Source: Pholis gunnellus (taxonomy: Eukaryota; Chordata; Actinopteri; Perciformes; Pholidae). From it: a stretch of 64,000 bases of DNA. Under the pieces are notes generated by a model. That model saw nothing but the letters and a program-made list of their open reading frames with translations, searched no databases and was not told the DNA's origin. Below are positions 23,368 to 31,682 of the stretch, one piece after another; the stretch's first letter is position 1, and every line of letters starts with the position of its first letter. Both the position numbers and the translations under genes were made by a program. The DNA is taken from the NCBI GenBank assembly GCA_910591455.2, contig OU342806.1:28521517-28585516 (forward strand). The letters run 5' to 3'.

Positions 23368-25066
23368 CACGCACTCTCATTTGGCCTTGGCTGCGGCGGA
23401 TTTTACGCACGAGCTGTTAACACACAGCCTTCCTGAAGATGACAAACGATCACATGTCCTCTGTTACCTGTGTGGGCGCAGCGACCGGGGACCTCACCAC
23501 GGGCTGGGTGTGAATACAGGACTCCGTGGCTCTCGCAGGCACCGGCTCGCTCTGGTTCCGCTCTATGGGCGACTCCGCGCGTGTCCCGGGGCGCACGCAC
23601 AGCCTCTTGGCGTGAGGAGGCCCCGGATCCTTCTCGGCACTGGCTTTATTCGTTGTCGTTGTTGATGATGATGTGTTTATTGTTGTTGCTGCCGGCTTCA
23701 GATCCGCAGTGTCGGTAACCCGGCGGAGGTACGGGATCACGAGCTGGAGGTGGGACTGCGCGTGGCCGTTGACCGTTTCCGAGGCAACGTAAAGCGTTGT
23801 CGTCGTCGGCCTGGAGCCCGAGGCGCCCACGATGCTGTTAAGCGTCGCTATGGAGACGGCGCCGATGCAGTGGTTGGTGTAGGTCTTGGAGAGCTTGGCA
23901 GCGCGCGACAACATCTGCATCCTCGTGCCCAACAGGTTCTTACCGATAGCTTTGTTCTCGTACCACGTCACGTCGCTGGCGCAGCAGTGGTCCCGCGCCC
24001 GCTGGAAGAACGCTCTGCAGAGCGGGTTACGTTTGGACACGTAGTGGACGAAGCTAGCGTACGGGCACTGCTCCGAGCCGGTCTCATACATCCGTGGCAA
24101 GGTGTCCTCGTCTGCGTCCGGACGCTTCTTGGTCCAGGTGGCGGAGCGGGACTTGTGATACGGTCCGAGAGCTTTAAAATATACAAACTTTCTCCCGTTC
24201 TCATCCACCGCCAGACCGAACGAGTCCTCCTCCAGCTCCCGCTGGTTCTCCCGCCCCCTGGTGCAGAAATACATACAGGTCTCGAACCAGACTTTGTTGA
24301 GCAGCCCGAACGGAGTATCGGTGTTGAACACAGACGACTCGTACAGTTTCCGCAGGTCCGAGCGTGTGATGGCTTGTTTCTGCACCACGGGACCAGCGCC
24401 TTGCTCCTCCAGCCTCCGTATGACCGCGGCCAGGGTCAGGTTGGCGCTGCGCAGCTCCAGGTCCTTGGTGAGGTCCAAGGTGCGGCAGTAGGGCGGCTCG
24501 TTAAGGTACCGATTCAGGGAGCTCCGGATGCTGATGAGGGACGACTTGCTGTACAACTGTCCACTTTTGGAGCGCGCCTCCGCGTAAAAGGAGCGCAGTA
24601 CCGCGCAGAGCGCGTCCTTGTCCAGAGTTTCAAAGTCTGGACTTTGGGCTTTCTCGCTGAGGTACTCCCTGAAGATCCTCACTGCATACCGGGTGGCAAG
24701 GCGGGTGTTCTCGCTCAGCTTGTTCCGATCAGACCGCTGAAGGTCTCCGTCCAGGTGAGACTCCAGCCCAGCGGGCACGCTGCTGCTGAAGGGGTCCGCC
24801 TCCCCCTCCTCCTCTTCCCGGTCCATATTCTGCATAACGACCGCTTGCACCTCCGCGGCGGTACCGCTGGAGCCCAGCACTGTGTCCCCTGACTCCCACT
24901 CCAGCTCCACGCCATCTCTATCGGACTCCTCGTCCTCTTCCTCCCCGGTGATCTGGACCTCCTGGATCTCATCTTCATCGTCTTCCTCGTCCTCCTCCTC
25001 CCTGCGCCTCTTGGAGCAGCTCATCCGCTCCTGCTCCGTGTCTCCGCTGGCAGGCATTCTCGCCAT
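5269..25066 (-). CDS. kctd1: kctd1: BTB/KCTD transcriptional repressor with Crypton-derived N-terminus (five exons)
   Basis: Coding exons are 25066-23468, 18767-18586, 14905-14761, 13020-12715 and 5427-5269. All junctions are GT-AG and in frame, giving 796 residues. An internal Met at 18743 would give a 255-residue short form, close to the usual 257 of mammalian KCTD1. KCTD1 is a nuclear BTB protein that pentamerises and represses AP-2 (TFAP2) transcription factors. Residues such as GIPTPAQL, KYPESRIGRLF, FRYILNFL and LLIPDDFK favour kctd1 over its paralogue kctd15. The C-terminus keeps the SUMO-type IKQE motif. Exon 1 encodes an acidic region, then a Crypton tyrosine-recombinase-like domain, then a Ser/Thr-rich linker. 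The gene ends about 20 kb from aqp4 in the same orientation, as in human. Exon choices are inferred from sequence, with no transcript data. Confidence 0.96.
6030..9030 (-). mobile_element. LINE retrotransposon (jockey/L2/Rex-like), degraded, split by a solo LTR
   Basis: Minus-strand pieces of a LINE ORF2 appear in order. An upstream segment lies near 9000-8810 (VYTSDQLLAFRDTAVL). A linker follows at 8735-8340 (VWKGLEAMFGHKGPNQQPTG). Reverse transcriptase is at 8353-7800 (RKATGPDGIRSRLL, DFNSFRPVALTSHLMKTLER, LQFAYQSGIGVDDAV) and resumes at 6935-6670 (GAPHGTVLAPFLFTIYTSDF). The C-terminal domain is at 6667-6323 (FYGVVCCGSS, CPLDTIEVVGDRR). The 3' UTR at about 6320-6030 is the widespread fish repeat with TTTATTAGTCCCGCAGTGGG. 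It is interrupted at 6938-7794 by a solo LTR. Several frameshifts make it inactive. It sits in kctd1 intron 4 in the gene's orientation. The clade name is tentative. Confidence 0.88.
6938..7794 (+). mobile_element. Solo LTR (857 bp) inserted in the LINE, 4-bp target duplication CCGT
   Basis: The insertion begins TGTGGAGAATTTAAG and ends GCCTCAACA, with TG and CA termini. It is flanked by direct CCGT at 6934-6937 and 7795-7798. LINE reverse-transcriptase sequence abuts both sides (CSTV on one side, GAPHGTVL on the other). The 4-bp duplication fits an endogenous-retrovirus-type integrase. There is no internal region, so the element was reduced to one LTR by recombination. The family differs from the 507-bp LTR elsewhere in the window, although the first bases resemble 60772 onward. 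Confidence 0.85.
9031..9959. other. kctd1 intron 4 sequence, nothing recognised
   Basis: Intronic DNA with A-rich tracts near 9060-9150 and no recognisable gene or element. Confidence 0.5.
9960..10560 (-). repeat. Non-LTR retrotransposon remnant
   Basis: Phrases such as GAGGCGTCCGGGAGGTATCC and TCCTTCTCCATGGCCTTCCC match a common fish LINE-related interspersed repeat read on the minus strand. The frames are destroyed. Family and boundaries are approximate. Confidence 0.55.
10908..11448 (+). mobile_element. Solo LTR (541 bp), same family as the provirus at 56403-62264
   Basis: It begins TGTAATGGTAAAATATG and ends ATATTCCACAACA, and is flanked by direct AGAC at 10904-10907 and 11449-11452. 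It aligns along its length with the 507-bp LTRs of the downstream provirus, sharing GCATAAAA and the block ending CATCTACATAGAAATATTCC. It differs at many positions and carries a short internal duplication near its start, so it is an older insertion. It contains AATAAA at about 11358, where the provirus has ATTAAA. Confidence 0.9.
11453..12714. other. kctd1 intron 4, proximal part
   Basis: No gene was recognised. The stretch near 11710-12130 (GTCCGCCCCCATTGGTC, CAGCTGCAAATGGAGG) is GC-richer than its surroundings and resembles a dispersed repeat, but I cannot name it. Confidence 0.4.
12715..13020 (-). CDS. kctd1: kctd1 exon 4 (end of BTB region and C-terminal domain)
   Basis: The 306-bp exon runs from EYSLLFEEASFF to GYCHLNSVQ. 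The acceptor is TTTGCAG and the donor is CAG followed by GTACAA, both in phase 0. It contains RFPLNGYCHLNSVQ, a hallmark of KCTD1/15. The middle (for example AHRAVIEDVFPEVRDF) is noticeably more diverged from mammals than exons 2 and 3. The acceptor follows directly on a (TG)n tract. Confidence 0.95.
13025..13093. repeat. (AC)n microsatellite abutting a splice acceptor
   Basis: About 35 AC units, read as (TG)n on the gene strand. They end four bases before the kctd1 exon 4 boundary and so replace the usual polypyrimidine tract. Confidence 0.97.
14761..14905 (-). CDS. kctd1: kctd1 exon 3 (BTB core)
   Basis: The acceptor GTTTCTGGCAG is followed by a G that completes an Arg codon split with exon 2. 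The exon then reads IGRLFEGTEPIVLDSLKQHY to LLIPDDFK and has the donor GTGAGT. This is the most conserved part of the BTB fold, nearly identical to mammalian KCTD1. Confidence 0.97.
15070..15863 (+). mobile_element. LINE 3' end with (TAATG)n tail
   Basis: The C-terminal coding segment of a non-LTR retrotransposon (FLLYNIRKIRPGLTDE, AAARLVFDHPKFSHTTSLL, ALHWLPVRAHIQFKTLVLAYR, ending HLFKKYYPEPST) is followed by a 3' UTR. That UTR contains AAGTCGCTTTGGATAAAAG and TGCTAAATGACTG and a TAATG tandem tail at about 15835-15863. It is 5'-truncated. One apparent frameshift lies near 15500. It lies in kctd1 intron 2, antisense to the gene. The tail is shared by several fish LINE families, so the clade is uncertain. 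A shorter relative is at 47545-47665. Confidence 0.88.
16270..16415 (-). repeat. Dispersed repeat, copy 1 of 3
   Basis: The reverse complement of this stretch (GTTACGTAACTTAC, CTAAACCTAACCAAGTAC) matches the repeats at 26287-26440 and 35268-35382. It is a common fish interspersed sequence with no coding content. Confidence 0.6.
16416..18585. other. kctd1 intron 2, mostly unannotated
   Basis: No genes were recognised. A short stretch near 17440-17500 (CATGGCTCAATGGGTAGAG) looks like the tRNA-related start of a fish SINE, but it does not fold into a tRNA. A TATAG-rich simple stretch follows at about 17490-17515. Confidence 0.45.
18586..18767 (-). CDS. kctd1: kctd1 exon 2 (start of BTB domain, short-isoform start)
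   Basis: The acceptor TTTGTGTCCCAG precedes DSCGNSRS, in phase 0 with exon 1. The donor is CG followed by GTGAGA, splitting an Arg codon. The exon encodes GIPTPAQLTKANAPVHIDVGG and ends in KYPESR. The Met at 18743-18741 (MSSQQQ) aligns with the start of the mammalian short form, so one exon can serve both isoforms. Confidence 0.96.
19759..19802. repeat. (TG)n microsatellite
   Basis: Imperfect TG repeat in kctd1 intron 1. Confidence 0.95.
20274..22188 (+). mobile_element. Non-autonomous hAT element, 1.9 kb, copy 1
   Basis: The termini are CAGTGGCGGGCCGTGCATT and ACGGCCCACCACTG (inverted). They are flanked by an exact 8-bp duplication CACTAAAG at 20266-20273 and 22189-22196, diagnostic of hAT integration. 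No transposase motifs occur in any frame. The terminal regions match, in inverse orientation, the copy at 31683-33558. The segment at about 20530-20790 differs from that copy. It lies in kctd1 intron 1. Confidence 0.95.
22584..23135 (+). mobile_element. Small hAT element, 552 bp, with nested older hAT fragment
   Basis: The ends are CAGGGGTCCCCAAACTTTTT and GTTTGGCGACCACTG, with 8-bp direct GCCTACAC at 22576-22583 and 23136-23143. Inside, the reverse complement of about 22945-23035 (TTAATCGAATTTTAATTGCG) looks like part of another widespread fish hAT repeat. GC-rich flanks near 22670-22740 include a G homopolymer. It has no transposase. Confidence 0.93.
23299..23374. repeat. (CA)n microsatellite
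   Basis: Nearly pure CA repeat with a few CG interruptions, about 90 bp inside intron 1 from the kctd1 exon 1 donor. Confidence 0.96.
23468..25066 (-). CDS. kctd1: kctd1 exon 1: Crypton-derived N-terminal extension
   Basis: This is one uninterrupted 533-codon exon with donor CAG followed by GTAACA, in phase 0 into exon 2. Residues 20-95 are strongly acidic. Residues about 110-235 resemble the core-binding (SAM-like) part of tyrosine recombinases (TRLATRYAVRIFREYL). Residues about 240-445 resemble the catalytic part, with CTRGRENQREL (Arg270) and KTYTNHCIGAVSIATLN (His399). The long form of vertebrate KCTD1, QRICH1 and ZMYM2/3/4 share this domain (DUF3504), known to come from domesticated Crypton transposons. 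At the HxxR position this protein has H-C-I-G, so the second catalytic Arg is missing and recombinase activity is not expected. Residues 455-533 are Ser/Thr-rich and low-complexity. The start Met is the first in frame and follows a CpG-rich promoter. Confidence 0.92.
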
Positions 25067-25262
25067 ATTGCGGTCTGTGAAGCAGTCCTCCGGCAGCGCG
25101 CATGCGCTATATTGGACCGCAGCGCTGAAAGCCTTTTGTGTTTAAGTGACCTTCAGCCATGCACGCGTTTTTTTAAGACACGGGGAGCGAGCACAGCGGG
25201 AGGGTAAATTTGGAAGCGCGCTCCCTGTCAAAAAAAGGCTGCAGTATTGGACTGCATATTGG
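25067..25262 (-). promoter_or_regulatory. kctd1 long-isoform promoter: NRF1-type site and three CCAAT boxes
   Basis: GCGCATGCGC, the NRF1 consensus palindrome, lies at 25098-25107, 32 bp upstream of the start codon. CCAAT boxes on the gene strand are at 25111-25115, 25246-25250 and 25258-25262, each within GTCCAATA-like repeats. The region is CpG-rich and has no TATA box. This is typical of a TATA-less CpG-island promoter and is inferred from motifs only. Confidence 0.6.
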
Positions 25263-26286
25263 ACCAGCAACATGTACACGCAGATGTGATGTGGTGGATA
25301 ACAGGACTGCAGGAGTGTGACCTCCAGTATCATCACGAGACAAACACACCGTTATTCACGCTTTTAACAGATGCAGAATGTGATGAGTATTAGTGTTTAA
25401 TTAAGACTACAGATACATTCAGCAAATAAACTAAAATGACTTATGCATACTTGTCATAGTACTTCAACCTTTACTGTATTCTGAAAAAGACACAATGATT
25501 TAAAGGACAGAATAGTACATGCTGTCATTATTGCACTGAGAATAGCTAACCATCACACATGCACACACTATATTATCATTAAGACAAATGTGTACAGCTC
25601 TTGGTTACACTACATAAGTTTTACTTATTTGCCTGCTTTGCATAAATTAAATATGCATGATGCTGGCTTGTGTGTTTCTGTGAGTGTGTTCAGCTTGGGA
25701 CTTGTGGTGAAATCGGATGGCTGTAATAAATACATATCACTGGAACTAGAACTTTTTTATAACCATCACAACAAATATAAGCACATACTGTGTAATACAT
25801 CAGTCATGCTTGAGAAGTAACTATGACCTGCAGTCTTTGCACATGCAAATCACATGCAGGGAAATAAACAGTTAAAAATAAAGGAATCAACAGGAGAGCT
25901 CGCCAACACACAATGACATGCAAGGCCCCCGAAGTGCTCCTATATGCTTGGCATATGGGAGAAGCTTCAGTTGTTAGCAATCTGCAAACTCACCGCCGGA
26001 TCCTACACACTAGATCTCTAAAAACGTGACGTGGCTAAACTATTGTCTGTTCAAAATCCGGGGTAGTGCCACCCAGCCAGTAAAAACAGTGGCTCCGGTG
26101 GAGGTTGGTCAAGTCTGAGAGAATAACTCAAGTTACATGGACGGCCTCATTCAACAGTGCGTGTGATATCTCACGCAAAGTTACTCATCATTTTCGTGCA
26201 TTTTCCTACAAAAGCGAGCAACATGTCATGTCTATTTCTGTTACATGCACGCACTCTTTTCAAAATAAACTTCCGTCATCACAGGA
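25263..26286. other. Intergenic DNA upstream of kctd1
   Basis: No gene or known repeat was recognised up to the dispersed repeat at 26287. Confidence 0.5.
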
Positions 26287-26440
26287 AACAACTCAGTTAG
26301 GTTGAGACGACAAAACAACTTAGTTTGGTTGAGGAAAAGATCGTCATTTCAGTTATAACTACGTAAGTTGCGTTACTAAAGTACGCAAGATACGTGACAA
26401 ATAAATCAAGTTGATTTCTCGTTTCACATGGGGAACAAAT
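26287..26440 (+). repeat. Dispersed repeat, copy 2 of 3
   Basis: Contains CAACTTAGTTTGGTTGAGG, GTTGCGTTACTAAAGTACG and GTTTCACATGGGG, the same family as 16270-16415 and 35268-35382. Confidence 0.65.
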
Positions 26441-26499
26441 ACCGGTAACCCCTAAGCCAACCTGATGATTTTGTGGGACATGGTTGAATTACAGCACAT

Positions 26500-27330
26500 A
26501 TATATAGGTATAGGCAGCGTAGCTCTCTAGTAGGATAATATGGTACTTTAAGCTCCTTAAGATATAATGGTGCCTGACCAATTAGGGCTTTGTAGGTAAG
26601 TAGAAGGATTTTCTATTCTATTCTAGATTTTACAGGGAGCCAGTGCAGAGAAGCTAATAAAGGAGTAGTGTGATGTCTTTTCTTAGTACACGAGCTGCAG
26701 CATTCTAAATCAACTGAAGAGATTTAAGAGACCTAGAGCAGCCTGATAATAAGGAATTGTAGTAATCTAGTCTAGAGGTAACAAATGCATGAACTAATTT
26801 TTCTGCATCGCTTTGAGACAGGATGTGCCTGATTTTTTAAATATTACGTAGGTGAAAAAAGGCAGTCCTTGAAGTTAAAAGTTTGTTGAAGTTAAAAAAA
26901 AATCCTGACCAAAGATAACTCCGAGATTCTTTATGGTGCTGCTGGATGCCAGTGCAATGCCATCTAACTATATCATTAGATAACTGATTTCGGAAGTGTT
27001 TTGGGCCTAGTAGAATAACTTCAGTTTTGTCTGAGTTTAACATCAGGAAGTTACAGGTCATCCAGGTTTTTATGTCCTTAAGACATGCTTGAAGTTTGGT
27101 TGGTTTCATCTGGTTTGATCGATAGATATAATTGAGTATCATCTGCATGACAATGAAAGTTTTTCATGTTTCAAGTGTTTTCTGGTAATATTGCCTAAAG
27201 GAAGCAAATATAAAGTGAACAAGATTGGTCCAAGCACAGAACCTTGTGGAACTCCATGACTAACGTTGGTGATGTAATGGTGTAATGGTTGATGGTGTCG
27301 AATGCAGCACTAAGGTCTAACAAGACAAGA
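26500..27330 (-). mobile_element. LINE fragment (L2/Rex-like), degraded
   Basis: Minus-strand pieces read CLKDIKTWMTCNFLMLNSDK (reverse-transcriptase domain) near 27070-27010, then TAFFHLRNI, then LHWLPVKSRIE and YKALIGQAP near 26640-26570. The reverse-complement phrases (GAACCTTGTGGAACTCCATG, TTTACAGGGAGCCAGTGCAG) are widespread in fish genomes. Many stops make it a dead fragment. The repeat at 63110-63370 looks like another part of the same family. Confidence 0.8.
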
Positions 27331-29215
27331 ACAGAGACAAGTATTTAGTCTCCATGCTCCCATTGTCTTTTGTCAGTTCGTCTTTAGTTCTGCTTATCTG
27401 CCTTTTTTTTAATTTAATCATTAAACTGCACCAGTCAGCCTGCTGTTGTGTATCTGCATTTGGGTTCTTATCTTGCTTTCCACACCACAACAGCTGATAT
27501 CATCATGCATCCCTCATATTGACCATTTTCTCGAGCTTAACACTCACAAGTCCCCCAACTTTAATGGAAGCATGATACTAAATAGCTGAAGTAGCCCTTT
27601 AAAACTCCTACTGTTCCACGTCCACTCCACTTGATCTTAAATCTACAGTCAACATCCATGCACAATTATAATGAAAAAGAAAGACATGTTGGTAATAGAC
27701 CGCTCACAGTCCAACAGGATATTACGGTACAGTACACTGATGCACTGTTATTGTTGTTCAAGCATGCATTTGGTCTGTTGTCTGGGATCAAGCGCTGGAA
27801 GAAAGTCAAATTGATTATTTGTGTCTAAGACACCCTTTTTTGATGTGCAGTTATGTTAGCAGTTATTTTAGCAGCTTCTTAATATAGTATCCCATCATTC
27901 TCTGTGTCTGCTCACAACTAAGAGCAGTGGCATCTCCCCTGGGCAAACATGACCTTGATATACAGTCGGCACTCTGTGTACTGCTCTCATTGCCATACGG
28001 ACTACACCAACTTATTATCTCGTATCGGGTCTGCAGCTACTGATATTCACAGTGGTGATGATCATCACATCATCTCTATTACAGATAAGATAATAAGATA
28101 ATAAGATAAGATAATGTCTTTTTATTGTCATATACGTTTTTACACATACACGAAAATTGACCTCTGCATTTAACCCATCCCTTATAGGGAGCAGTGTGGT
28201 TGTACATTGTGGTTCATAAAAAAGAAGGAAGGATGACATACTGGTGCAGGACAACCCAGAAGTTAGATCCGTACAGTTTCCCTCCACACTGGATTTTGAA
28301 TTATTGCCAAAAATAAGCTTTGTCGGTAAACAAATATTTATGATACTTTTTGTTCAGCAAGACATTCTTCACAAATGACCACTTTTATGATTTTTTAAGA
28401 GTGAATGCAATTGGCAGAAACAAAAAGGTTATTGTTATTATTTGTTAAATAATGGCTACAAAGGAACTACATCAAGGTCACATGACTTCACGTCACCACC
28501 ACTAGGCTAAAGGCAGACAAGTCGGCATGATGACTTTTAGTTGTCTCACTTAGCCACTTGCTAGCAACCATCTTTTTGATGACACGTAAAAGCTTAAAAA
28601 TTCACCAGAGGCGGTATTTACTGATGCATTTGATATTGTAGAAAAAAAACGTTTTTGTTTTAACCACAGACTTTATTTAAGGCATCTAAAAAAAAAAACA
28701 TTAAAAAAACCCAATGACTTCGAGACGAGGGAACTGGAAGTGCAAAAATGCTGCCTCATTTCTGGGTTTGAGGATTAATTCCTGCACCACTCTATTGGCA
28801 GGAATTGGAACACACCGTCTGTTGGGGAAAATCTAAATGACTAATTATAAGGTGTGCTTACAAAGCTTGGTGTCCTTATGTGTCCTTGTTGTGTGAACTT
28901 CCTCTGACATTAAGCGCCACAGTTGTTTAGTCTATCCGAACACTCAGCACTGCTTGTGATGGTAAATAAAGTTGTAGACGGCGTCGATACTTCATGGCGT
29001 CTTCCGATGATAAAAGTGACCTGTGTCCCGATACTTAGAATATGCTGAATGAAGGCAATTCGTGTGTTATGCTTTCGTGACGTAGATTGCATGTGACACT
29101 ATTGTTTACTTGGTATAAATATCCAAGGCTCAGAGTCAGACCTCTGAGCAGCCTTGATTCATGTATACTGTATGTGAGTCAACTCTGTCTCCTTCTTGCA
29201 AGAATAAATGGCCAA
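27331..29215. other. Intergenic DNA with minor repeats
   Basis: A LINE/SINE-type 3' end appears at about 28085-28205 ((ATAAG)n followed by CTCTGCATTTAACCCATCCC). Otherwise no gene was recognised. Confidence 0.45.
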
Positions 29216-29850
29216 TTAATTAATGATTTTCCATCGGTCTCGGGTGAATTTTTCTAACACCGTCCTAACATGACGATCCTCAACATAATTAATTGAAGAA
29301 ATGTCTGGTGAATATGCAGTCCATGCAAGAACTGAGATGTTTTCAGCTTCCAGGAACTGTGTACAGATCCTTGCAGCACAGGGCCATGCATTATGCTGTA
29401 ACATGAGGTGATAGCGGTAGATGAATGGCACAGTGACAACTGTGATTCATCAGTAAAGAGAACACTTGGTGAGGACGGCCAGCATGAAGAAGAGCTTCAG
29501 TTTGTGCAGAAATTCTTTGGTTGTGCAAATGATCGACTGTGAAGATGCCAAATGTGGAGATCCTGGGACGGCGTGGTTACGCTTGGTCTGTGTGGTTGCC
29601 AGGCCGGTGGGTTTACTGCCTAATTCTCAGAAACGACATCAGAGACTGCTTATGGTGGAGAAATGAACATCTAATTCATGTGTAGCTCTGGTGGACATTC
29701 CAGCAGTTAGCATGCCATCGTCACACTCTCTTAAAACTACGACATCTGTGGCATTGTGTTTTGAGATAAAACTGCACATTTTCGAGTGTCCTTTTATTGA
29801 GACCAGCCCAAGGCTGTCTGTGTAACTATCATGTTGTTTAATCACCATCT
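29216..29850 (-). mobile_element. Tc1/mariner transposase pseudogene
   Basis: The minus strand encodes a Tc1-like N-terminal helix-turn-helix piece at 29848-29640 (RECDDGMLTAGMSTRATHELDVHFSTISSL), split here by stops from the catalytic part at about 29470-29216. That part reads VLFTDES, LMLQHNAWPCAARIC, FLEAENISVLAWTAYSPDIS. The second Asp of the DDE core has been lost: QHNAWP stands where the family has a D-N-A-R-P motif. There are frameshifts between segments. I could not locate terminal repeats. Confidence 0.85.
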
Positions 29851-29939
29851 TTTAGAGAAATAATGCTCCAAATATCCCAAAATACAATGTAAAAATCCCA
29901 TTCACTTTTTGTCGAGGGAACCAGTGTTATTCTAACTTC

Positions 29940-30240
29940 TGGGGTTGGTATACAAAAATGTGTCATCCCTTCAGCACTCTATGACAACGTTGTTATGGGA
30001 TTATGTTTTCGGTTTGTCCGTCCATCCCATTATCTTGAATTCAAAATTTGGCACTAACGTCCATTTACACTTAGATTTTGGTGTCAAACATCAAGGTCAT
30101 TCCGACCTCGCAAACACGCTTTTGTGAGGTCACAACTCAAGAGTTCATATGCTAAATATAAATTTCACACGAATGTCTAATAGAATAAAATGATGAAGTG
30201 AAGACATTTTGGATAGACGTGGATGTAAACTGCAGCTTGA
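29940..30240 (+). repeat. Fish interspersed repeat (DNA-element type)
   Basis: Phrases such as GGTTTGTCCGTCCATCCCAT, TTTGGCACTAACGTCCA and TTTTGTGAGGTCACAACTC belong to a very common teleost repeat. It is non-coding and the boundaries are approximate. Confidence 0.5.
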
Positions 30241-31674
30241 TTGATTGGTTGAGCTATACCACTGGTAATTCTGGGGGCTCCTCAGGACTGATCTGTCATG
30301 TTCTAAGTGGTGTTTAGCTCTAGATTAACATGTCGGTTTGTCAGTGTGTTCCCTGAACATTACGCTCCCTCTTACATTCCTCTTCTTGAGAACCTGACAT
30401 GTGGGTTGATGTTGTTGATGTACAGCTGTAACACATCTTCAAAGTTGAAGTGAATTATCTGAACTCTCTTTTGGTGTTTGTACATATAAACACTATTTTG
30501 TGAACGCAGTATTTTTCATCAGTGTAGAAAGCACACATTTGTGCAGTCTAAGAACTGCGTGCCCTTCACACGTACAGCTCAGTGAAGACTGACAGACTTT
30601 GTAATGATTTCTAAAGCAAAGCACTGTTTAAAAACGGTATAGTCTTCTTTTTGAGTTGTAGTGATAATAAATAATCTGGAGTCTATATTGTTAAAGTCAT
30701 CAGTGTTTTATTAGACTCAGTAGAAGTAGCATTTGCTTGATTTGCTTGGTCTGACATTTGACAGGTTTCATTGATTAATCTCTGAATATTTCTGAGGGAC
30801 AAACTCTTTGGTGTTTTTTATTGATGTGTTTTCAATCACATGTACTCTAACATGTCTAATATGAGTTTATAAAAAATGAATGTTGAGTGTCAAACTCACT
30901 CTGTCTAAGTCAGTGCTGATTACACAATTACTGAGTGTTACAGTGCCGATGCATTATTTATTAGAGGTTTATTACCCTGCAGAGAACTTCATCCCCTTGT
31001 CTCCCAGACTACGTAAGTGTTACATGTATGAAATTGCCACTGCCGAGCAAAAGCAGCCCAAAATATGAGCTGGTGACATTGTTTGATCCTAAAGTGTCTG
31101 AAAACAAACTTAACTTCGACACATTGTACGAAGCATTGGGAAACAACTACTAACGGTGTGGCTTTCCAGCTGGTTAACTGCCTGTGTGGCTGTTGGAAAC
31201 GAGGTGATAATACAAACTATTTTTAGTGCCCACTCACACACATAATGCACCAATCTAATTACAATATATGACATTGTCAGTAGGTGCCAGAAATGTCACC
31301 TCCCTCAGGAGAACACAAATGCAAGGAGTGCTATCACACAAAATATGTATTAGTTTTGGTAATTACAATTTTTAGCAAATAAGTAGGCTACACGAGTGAA
31401 AGCACACACCGGGGAACATATAATATACTACTTCCTTTTTAAAAATACATTTTACCTTCAGTTCCACTTTAAAGTAAATCTGCACAATATCTTGACGATT
31501 TCACATGGTCTCAAAAAAAGCAATAAAAAAAAAATGTTTAGCTCACTGATGTAACTCAGGAGGCGCTATGTAGATGTCTGCGTGTTGTGAATACCCTACT
31601 TTGAAAATGTGTAAATGGAGCTGAAGATAGAGGCCGACGGCTTCACTCGGTGCACCTGCAGTCTTTACGCATCA
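30241..31674. other. Intergenic DNA, nothing recognised
   Basis: AT-rich sequence without supported genes, RNA genes or nameable repeats. Confidence 0.5.
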
Positions 31675-31682
31675 CTGTTCAG

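Noticed and set aside
23750..24892. 380-codon plus-strand open frame
   Set aside because: It is the antisense shadow of the GC-rich kctd1 exon 1. It has no family motifs, and the minus-strand frame has splice sites and homology.
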